From Chitinophaga pinensis (lineage in GTDB: Bacteria; Bacteroidota; Bacteroidia; NS11-12g; UBA9320): a stretch of DNA of 15,022 bases. Below, piece by piece: positions 7,004 through 12,745 of the stretch. Every line of letters begins with the position of its first letter. Position 1 is the first letter of the stretch. The translations under genes and the position numbers were made by a program. The notes below the pieces were generated by a model. It saw only the letters and a program-made list of their open reading frames with translations, was not told the DNA's origin and did no database searches. The stretch spans positions 1 through 15,022 of the forward strand of contig CAMDCQ010000042.1 in NCBI GenBank assembly GCA_945890595.1, read 5' to 3'.

Positions 7004-7489
7004 GTGAATTTGATCCAGATAAGCTCACTCCTCCTATTCGTTGTTTTTTCACAGACTTGTGTAGCACAAACAGACTCTACAAAATCAACAAAACCAGATT
7101 TTATAGATTATGAGACGCTGGCAGAGTTCCCCGGTGGACAAGATAGTTTGAACTGGTTTATTATGGAAAATCTAGAATATCCCAAAGAGGCATTAGAGAA
7201 TGATATTTCAGGAATTGTTTACCTGATGTTTGTAGTTGATAAAAACGGTTATGTAAATGATGTGACCGTTGAAACAATAAAGCTATATCAAGACAAAAAA
7301 ATCAAGGGTGCAAAAGGGAGAAAATCACTACGATTAGAAAAAGAGGAAATAAATTCGTCCAATGATTATTGTTTGGGAACGTGCGCAGCAAACCTTTTGG
7401 CAAACTCACCAAGGTGGAAACCTGCTACACAAAAAGGTAAAAACGTAAATATGAGATACCGCTTACCTATATACTACGATATAAATTAG
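7004..7489 (+). CDS. Secreted TonB C-terminal-domain protein
   Basis: The 161-residue protein starts at GTG 7004. The choice is supported by an immediate signal peptide (MNLIQISSLLLFVVFSQTCVAQ). An ATG two bases earlier is followed directly by TGA. The mature part is a TonB C-terminal domain: the Bacteroidota hallmark FPGGQDSLNWFI at about 44-55, YPKEALENDISGIVYLMFVVDKNG in two pieces around 61-84, and a late PRWKPATQKGKNVNMRYRLP. Between the halves is an unusual basic insertion (about 95-120, QDKKIKGAKGRKSLRLEKEE). Unlike classical TonB there is no proline-rich spacer. If the signal is cleaved, it has no inner-membrane anchor, so a role as an energy transducer is doubtful. It may be a periplasmic adaptor or binding domain; its target is unknown. 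Confidence 0.8.
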   Translation: MNLIQISSLLLFVVFSQTCVAQTDSTKSTKPDFIDYETLAEFPGGQDSLNWFIMENLEYPKEALENDISGIVYLMFVVDKNGYVNDVTVETIKLYQDKKIKGAKGRKSLRLEKEEINSSNDYCLGTCAANLLANSPRWKPATQKGKNVNMRYRLPIYYDIN

Positions 7490-7553
7490 ACGCCGAAGCA
7501 GACATCATTTTTCTTAGAATTAAACTAATACTTTCTCAGTGTATATTCGCCAA

Positions 7554-10382
7554 ATGCACAGAAAGACATTCGCATTAAGCGTTATACTATTATGTTATTT
7601 TACGTCATTGGCTCAATATCCCTCTAATCCAGTAAATCCAACTAGTAAAAAGGAGCGCATAGATGCCGTTCAACAACGTGAAGAGCTGCAAAAAAAATCG
7701 AGCTATTTAGGTATAGAAGCTACCAATATAGGTCCAACTATAATGAGCGGACGAGTGGTTGATATGGCCATAGACCCCTACGATACCAAGCACTTTTTTG
7801 TTGCGTATGCCACAGGCGGTGTATGGGAAACCAAAAACAACGGACAAAGCTTTACTTCGGTTTTTGATGACAATGGATATACGATACATTGTGGCGCACT
7901 TGCTGTAAATTGGGTAGAGAAAGTAATATACGTGGGAACGGGCGAGGCCAACTCCAGCCGATCTAGTTATGCTGGTTTTGGAGTTTTTAAATGTGATTTT
8001 AGCATAAACGACCCCCAAGTATGGAAGTTTTGGGAGTACCTCGGACTTGCTGCCACCCAGCACATTAGCCGTATTATTCTTCATCCTACCAAGACCAATA
8101 TTATTTACGTTGCAAGTGTGGGTAGCCTTTTTTCTCCCAATAAAGAACGCGGAATATATAAAACGATAGATGGTGGTAAAACCTGGGAACAAACACTTTT
8201 TGTTGATGAAAATACCAGTGCTATTGATTTGGAAATCGACCCCACAAATTCGAATAGACTCTATGCCGCTATGTGGCAAAAAGAACGAAGAGCTTGGAAT
8301 TTTTGGGAGGGAGGCAAAAATAGCGGGGTACACATTTCTGAAGACGGTGGCGACACTTGGAACAAATCTGCATCTTTCCCGTCAGGTGAAAACGTGGGAA
8401 GAATTGGGCTTAGCCTAAGTGGGAATTCCATTTACGCTTTACTTGATAATCAAGAGCAATACAAAAAAGAAGAAGCTCCCAGTGAAGGATTAACCAAGAA
8501 ATCGTTTCAAACTATGACGCTGGATTCATTTCAAAATTTGAGTGACTCCTCATTAAATACCTTCCTAAAACAGAATCGATTTCCAGACAAATACAAAGCA
8601 AAAGACATCCAAAAAATGGCAAACAAAGGCAAACTAAAGCCTTATGATTTTTATGAATATCTGCACGATGAAAATGCCGTAATGTTTGAAGATCCCGTGA
8701 AAGGCCCAGAACTCTATCGTAGCACAGATGCAGGCAAAACATGGACTAAAACACACGATAATGTTCTCGAAAATGTTTGCTATTCGTACGGTTATTACTT
8801 TGGAGTGGTTGCTGTAAACCCGAAAAATGAAAATCAAGTTTTTATAGCAGGTGTACCTCTCTTGCAATCAAAGAATGGTGGATCCAGTTTTACATTTTCG
8901 GGTGGCGATAATGTACATGTAGATCATCATTACATCTGGGTAAATCCTGACAATCCTCTTCATCTTATCAATGGCAACGATGGAGGCGTAAACATTAGTT
9001 ATGATGGCGGAGACCACTGGACTAAGTGCAACTCTCCAGCAGTTGGGCAGTTTTACACCATTGCAGTTGACAATCAAAAATATTACAATGTTTACGGTGG
9101 GTTGCAAGATAACGGCGTTTGGAAAGGTCCAAATAATTATAATTACAGTACCTCGTGGCATCAAGAAGGCAAATATCCCTATCAGCGCATTGCCGGCGGC
9201 GATGGTATGCAAATCCAGATAGACAATAGAGACCAAACAGTGTATACAGGTTCTCAATTTGGGCACTATTACCGGAGAGATGCTAACGGAGGCTATACCT
9301 ACATACATCCTATGCACGACCTAAAAACGGAGAAACTGCGCTGGAATTGGCAGACGCCTATCCTGTTATCCATGCACAATCAAGATATTCTGTATATGGC
9401 GAGCAACAAGTTGCATCGCAGTATGAATAAAGGCAAAACGTTTGAAGAGATTAGCCCAGACTTGAGTAATGGCAGAAAAGATGGGGATGTGAGTTATGGC
9501 ACTATTTCGTGTATATCCGAAAGTAAATTCAAATTTGGATTAATCTATGCAGGCACAGATGATGGCAACATTCAACTTACCAAAAATGAAGGCAAAACTT
9601 GGAACAACATATCCCAAAAACTCCCCCAACACCTTTGGGTACGAAAAATTGTAGCTAGCGAACATAAAAAAGAACGTGTGTATGCGCTATTGAATGGCCA
9701 TACTTGGGATCACTTTAACTCCTACATTTACATCTCTGAAGATTATGGCACCACCTGGACTCAAGTAGGTGCTAATTTACCTGCTGAGTGCTTGAATGCA
9801 CTGAAAGAAGATTCAACTTCCGAAGATATTTTATACGTAGGATCTGACGCAGGCTTATATATTTCAACAGATAGAGGAACTACCTTTCAGGCGTTTAGCA
9901 ATTTGCCTCCTGTGGCGATACATGACTTGGCGATACAACAAGAGCAAAGAGACTTGTTGGTGGGCACGCATGGCAGAAGTATTTATAAGATTCAACTTGA
10001 ACCTGTTTACCAATCTGCTACCTACCTAGATTCAGGCTTTGTATTTTTAAAAATGGATCCGTTAAAATACCGTGAAAACTGGGGTACACTCAGCTATGAA
10101 TGGAAAGAAACCACTCCCAAAAAAGAAGTAGTTTTTTATCTTAGTGAGCGATCTGATATAACCTTGGCAATTACAGATGAAAAAGGAAATCTATTACTTG
10201 AAAAAGAGATTAACGGTAAAAAAGGATTCAATACACATTCTATCGAACTTAAATTTCAAGAAAACCCAAGTAATGACCTTAAGAAAGGAGAGCTAGGCAA
10301 ATACTATCCTGTAAAAGGCAAGTATACCATCTCCATAAATAACGGATCTCAAACCTTAGAAAATAGCTTTATGATTCAATAA
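7554..10382 (+). CDS. Secreted BNR/VPS10-type beta-propeller protein
   Basis: About 942 residues from ATG 7554. An in-frame GTG at 7539 would add five residues, but MHRKTFALSVILLCYFTSLAQ is a complete signal peptide. The body consists of Asp-box (BNR) repeats S-x-D-x-G-x-T-W/F. Examples are IDGGKTW, SEDGGDTW, STDAGKTW, SKNGGSSF, SYDGGDHW, KNEGKTW, SEDYGTTW and STDRGTTF, spread over about residues 93-780, and consistent with one or two propellers of the sortilin/VPS10 type. Bacteroidota homologues are often named VPS10-domain or glycosyl hydrolase proteins, but I see no sialidase catalytic set, so no enzyme activity is claimed. The C-terminal ~130 residues look like a FlgD-type Ig domain (ITLAITDEKGN...KGKYTISI). 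There is no T9SS sorting domain, so it may stay periplasmic. It lies 64 bases after the TonB-domain gene. Confidence 0.85.
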   Translation: MHRKTFALSVILLCYFTSLAQYPSNPVNPTSKKERIDAVQQREELQKKSSYLGIEATNIGPTIMSGRVVDMAIDPYDTKHFFVAYATGGVWETKNNGQSFTSVFDDNGYTIHCGALAVNWVEKVIYVGTGEANSSRSSYAGFGVFKCDFSINDPQVWKFWEYLGLAATQHISRIILHPTKTNIIYVASVGSLFSPNKERGIYKTIDGGKTWEQTLFVDENTSAIDLEIDPTNSNRLYAAMWQKERRAWNFWEGGKNSGVHISEDGGDTWNKSASFPSGENVGRIGLSLSGNSIYALLDNQEQYKKEEAPSEGLTKKSFQTMTLDSFQNLSDSSLNTFLKQNRFPDKYKAKDIQKMANKGKLKPYDFYEYLHDENAVMFEDPVKGPELYRSTDAGKTWTKTHDNVLENVCYSYGYYFGVVAVNPKNENQVFIAGVPLLQSKNGGSSFTFSGGDNVHVDHHYIWVNPDNPLHLINGNDGGVNISYDGGDHWTKCNSPAVGQFYTIAVDNQKYYNVYGGLQDNGVWKGPNNYNYSTSWHQEGKYPYQRIAGGDGMQIQIDNRDQTVYTGSQFGHYYRRDANGGYTYIHPMHDLKTEKLRWNWQTPILLSMHNQDILYMASNKLHRSMNKGKTFEEISPDLSNGRKDGDVSYGTISCISESKFKFGLIYAGTDDGNIQLTKNEGKTWNNISQKLPQHLWVRKIVASEHKKERVYALLNGHTWDHFNSYIYISEDYGTTWTQVGANLPAECLNALKEDSTSEDILYVGSDAGLYISTDRGTTFQAFSNLPPVAIHDLAIQQEQRDLLVGTHGRSIYKIQLEPVYQSATYLDSGFVFLKMDPLKYRENWGTLSYEWKETTPKKEVVFYLSERSDITLAITDEKGNLLLEKEINGKKGFNTHSIELKFQENPSNDLKKGELGKYYPVKGKYTISINNGSQTLENSFMIQ

Positions 10383-10418
10383 TTAGAAAGCTACCTGCTA
10401 TTAACCTATTACTAACCT

Positions 10419-10426
10419 TATTTTTG
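10419..10426 (+). promoter_or_regulatory. Candidate -7 promoter box upstream of the YbjN-like gene
   Basis: TATTTTTG (followed by C) matches TAnnTTTG exactly and lies 14 bases before the ATG at 10441, a common distance in flavobacterial genes. There is no clear -33 TTG at the expected spacing. It is the only such box in the 58-base gap after the propeller gene. Confidence 0.5.
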
Positions 10427-10440
10427 CCCTTCAAACAATC

Positions 10441-10905
10441 ATGCAAGTTACAGAGGCCATATCGATATTCGAAAAAGTAGTTAAAGAACACTTAAACCTA
10501 ACGCCAGAACAAATTCGTTGTGAGAACGACGGCGAATACTTAATACAACGAGGGGATGAGACGGAGCTATACGTGGATATATGGCAACCTACCGAAACTA
10601 CGCAATGGCAATACTTTGACCGACAAAAGATTGCAGGTATTTTCCAAATTGTTGCACCTATATGCGAATATCCTGCCGATGAGCACTTAGCAATGTTTAT
10701 GGAAGAATTGGCACACCTTAATTTTCATCTCTTTTCGGCATCCTTCATTGCGAATTCTGAACAACGGGTAGTAAGCATTCAATTTAAACGTGTTCTTGAA
10801 GGCTTAAACGAAACCGAAGTGATAGAACCATTAGAAGCAGTAGGTTACTATGCAGAGAATCTGAAAGAATACCTTTCAGAAAAGTATTACGTAAAAAAAA
10901 TCTAA
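10441..10905 (+). CDS. YbjN domain-containing protein
   Basis: The 154-residue protein is predicted cytoplasmic: no signal peptide and no membrane segment. The order is an amphipathic N-terminal helix (TEAISIFEKVVKEHLNL), a set of strands (GEYLIQRGDETELYVDIW, KIAGIFQIVAPICEYP), a helix FMEELAHLNFHLF, a strand RVVSIQFKRVLEGL, and a long C-terminal helix (EVIEPLEAVGYYAENLKEYL). This matches the YbjN / type III secretion chaperone-like fold, particularly the LN-x-phe segment and the GL...EV..PL.......A..L ending. The family is described as a putative sensory-transduction regulator or chaperone; no molecular function is secure. It sits between the propeller gene and the ECF sigma gene with its own probable promoter, so a link to either is only positional. 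Confidence 0.65.
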   Translation: MQVTEAISIFEKVVKEHLNLTPEQIRCENDGEYLIQRGDETELYVDIWQPTETTQWQYFDRQKIAGIFQIVAPICEYPADEHLAMFMEELAHLNFHLFSASFIANSEQRVVSIQFKRVLEGLNETEVIEPLEAVGYYAENLKEYLSEKYYVKKI

Positions 10906-10912
10906 CCCTCGG

Positions 10913-10941
10913 GCAACCTCCCTGTATCTGAGTACATCTAA
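10913..10941 (+). promoter_or_regulatory. Candidate ECF-type autoregulatory promoter
   Basis: GCAACC at 10913-10918 resembles the AAC-core -35 element of ECF sigma promoters. CATCTAA at 10935-10941 follows 16 bases later as a candidate -10, with transcription expected near 10947, about 10 bases before the sigma gene ATG. From memory, ECF genes of Bacteroidota often have CAACC and CATCTA-like elements upstream. A second GTATCTG at 10924-10930 is too close to the -35 element to serve with it. This is inferred from pattern and position only. Confidence 0.45.
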
Positions 10942-10956
10942 AGCACATCCAGCGCA

Positions 10957-11499
10957 ATGAGCCCTAGTGAATCACACGATGAAATATCTTTGATTAAAGC
11001 TTGCAGCAATGGAGACCAAAACGCTTTTAAAAAAATTTACGATATACACTCAGGAACCATGTACAGCATTTGCTTACGATATATGACCAACGAAGACGAA
11101 GCCAAAGATGCTTTGCAAGAAGGCTTTATCAAGGTTTTTAAGGGCATTAGTAAGTTCCAATTTACGGGTAGTTTCGAGGGTTGGATGAAGCGTATTTTTG
11201 TAAATACCAGTATAGAACAAATTCGCAAACGTAAGTTACATTTTGACGTGTCTGAATTAAATACGAATGAGCTTCCTCTTACCTCACGTATTGAAACAGG
11301 TACCATGGACGCAGAAAAAATGATGCGTTTAGTACAACAACTACCATTGGGCTATCGCACGGTTTTTAACATGTTTGTAATTGACGGATATAGCCACAAA
11401 GAAATAAGCGACTATCTCAATATTAATGAGAATACTTCTAAGTCTCAATTGTTTAAAGCCCGCAAGCAATTACAGATTTGGTTAAAAGACTGGTTTTAA
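10957..11499 (+). CDS. ECF-type RNA polymerase sigma factor
   Basis: The 180-residue sigma-70 family factor contains only regions 2 and 4, as in the extracytoplasmic-function class. Region 2 spans about residues 25-95. It includes the core-binding and -10 recognition part (CLRYMTNEDEAKDALQEGFI...FEGWMKRIFVNTSIEQIRK). Region 4 spans about 125-178, with LPLGYRTVFNMFVIDGYSHK followed by the helix-turn-helix EISDYLNINENTSKSQLFKA that reads the -35 element. It would redirect RNA polymerase to a small regulon. Three bases separate its stop from the next gene, a putative membrane anti-sigma protein, the standard ECF arrangement. The upstream 51-base gap has a candidate ECF promoter, suggesting autoregulation. 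Confidence 0.95.
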   Translation: MSPSESHDEISLIKACSNGDQNAFKKIYDIHSGTMYSICLRYMTNEDEAKDALQEGFIKVFKGISKFQFTGSFEGWMKRIFVNTSIEQIRKRKLHFDVSELNTNELPLTSRIETGTMDAEKMMRLVQQLPLGYRTVFNMFVIDGYSHKEISDYLNINENTSKSQLFKARKQLQIWLKDWF

Positions 11500-11502
11500 A
11501 CA

Positions 11503-12732
11503 ATGCCGAAATTCAACGACATATCTGATTTTGAACAGTTGCTCAAAGAGCAAATGTCAGGACATAGTACGCCACCGCCAGCAGACGCTTGGACCGCTAT
11601 TTCGTCATCTACAGCTCAAGTGGGAGGAATCATTAATTCGCTTTCAACCTATTTAAATGCCAGTGTAACACTTGTAAAAACCGGCTTAATCGCAGGTAGT
11701 ATTGTAGCTCTAAGCACTGTTAGCTATTTTTCACTTATCAATTCAACGGATATTCCGAACAATAAGCACGAAAACATTGATAGCATACAAAACGCTAACT
11801 CCAATGATTCACGACCAACTTTCGAAACAGTAGAATCATCGGATAATGAGACAAAGTCACCTACTCAAAATACGCCCAGTGGAGGTATCCATTCTAAAAA
11901 AACAAATCACACTAGTGCTGTAAGCTCTCCGGTAACCTCTGATACTTCGTCTCCCGCACCTAAAAAATATACAAATCAACCGAGCAAAATCATTGAAAAC
12001 AAAGGGGGAAATGAATTTCGAATCACTGCAACTAATTATAACCCCTGTGTTGGAGAAACGGTAATTCTTAAATCATCAGAAAAGGGAGATTGGTTTTTAA
12101 ACGAAACTAAAATCGCCAGCAACACGGCCGTGTATAATGTCCAATGTCGAGCTACAGGTAGTTATGTGTATTACTTCAAAACTCCAGACAGAAATGTTCA
12201 CACCACATTGAACATTTCTGAATTTAATGGCAATATCGTAAAGGAACAATTGGAAGACGGGCATTATTCATTTAGCTTGAGTAATCAAAAGCTAATTGCC
12301 AACTGGTCTATCAACGGCAAATTATACAGCACCAATGCTCCGTTCATTCGTATTGCCCTCGAAACAGTCGGTAAACATCAGATAAAAGCCGTCGTAATTA
12401 ATCATCCTTGTGCTAAACCACTAACTTTTGATGTTCAAATAGCTCCCATCGGTCACTTTGAAGCCATAAATATTTTCACCGTCGGAAACGATGGTTTGAA
12501 TGATACCTACAGAGTAAAAATTTCGGGTTATGATAGTTTTTCTATTCAGATTTTTAATAGTAATTCTAATCTAGTATTCAGCACTTTAGATCCAGAAGAA
12601 GGTTGGGATGGAAGAATAAATAATATAGGAATAGAATGCCCTCAGGGAGAATATTTTGCGCGCGTTAGCTACAAGCTAAAAGGCGAATTACCGCAACTAA
12701 AAAATATAAAATTAACACTATTACGTCCATAA
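11503..12732 (+). CDS. Putative transmembrane anti-sigma factor with T9SS type-B-like C-terminus
   Basis: The 409-residue protein has no N-terminal signal peptide. Residues 1-53 are probably cytoplasmic (opening MPKFNDISDFEQLLKEQMSG) and would bind the sigma factor encoded 3 bases upstream. One membrane helix lies at about 54-78 (TGLIAGSIVALSTVSYFSL). A Ser/Thr/Asn/Pro-rich linker (about 80-165) leads to one or two Ig-like segments with paired cysteines (NPCVGE, VQCRATG, HPCAKP). The last ~90 residues (about 321-409) align by eye with the T9SS type-B sorting domain. Matches are INIFTVGNDGLNDTY (canonical FTPNxDGxND), FSIQIFNSNSNLVFS (canonical I-F-N-R-W-G), GWDG, ECPQGEYFARVSY, and the ending LTLLRP. 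Key residues PN and RWG are lost, so it may be a sensor domain and not a secretion signal. The anti-sigma role is inferred from position and topology. No classical zinc anti-sigma motif is seen. Confidence 0.75.
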   Translation: MPKFNDISDFEQLLKEQMSGHSTPPPADAWTAISSSTAQVGGIINSLSTYLNASVTLVKTGLIAGSIVALSTVSYFSLINSTDIPNNKHENIDSIQNANSNDSRPTFETVESSDNETKSPTQNTPSGGIHSKKTNHTSAVSSPVTSDTSSPAPKKYTNQPSKIIENKGGNEFRITATNYNPCVGETVILKSSEKGDWFLNETKIASNTAVYNVQCRATGSYVYYFKTPDRNVHTTLNISEFNGNIVKEQLEDGHYSFSLSNQKLIANWSINGKLYSTNAPFIRIALETVGKHQIKAVVINHPCAKPLTFDVQIAPIGHFEAINIFTVGNDGLNDTYRVKISGYDSFSIQIFNSNSNLVFSTLDPEEGWDGRINNIGIECPQGEYFARVSYKLKGELPQLKNIKLTLLRP

Positions 12733-12745
12733 TTTGAAAATTAAC

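Noticed and set aside
7542..7549. TATATTCG as a promoter -7 box for the propeller gene
   Set aside because: It mismatches TAnnTTTG, is only 4 bases before the ATG, and has no -33 partner; the gene is more likely served by upstream transcription or an unseen promoter.
7707..8333. 208-codon open frame on the minus strand
   Set aside because: It lies wholly inside the propeller gene, whose frame has a signal peptide and repeated Asp-box motifs. The minus translation has no recognisable domain and is rich in Ile/Ser/Tyr as expected for a shadow frame.
8868..9317. 149-codon open frame on the minus strand
   Set aside because: It is antisense to the same propeller gene, its translation has no family features, and there is no upstream signal.
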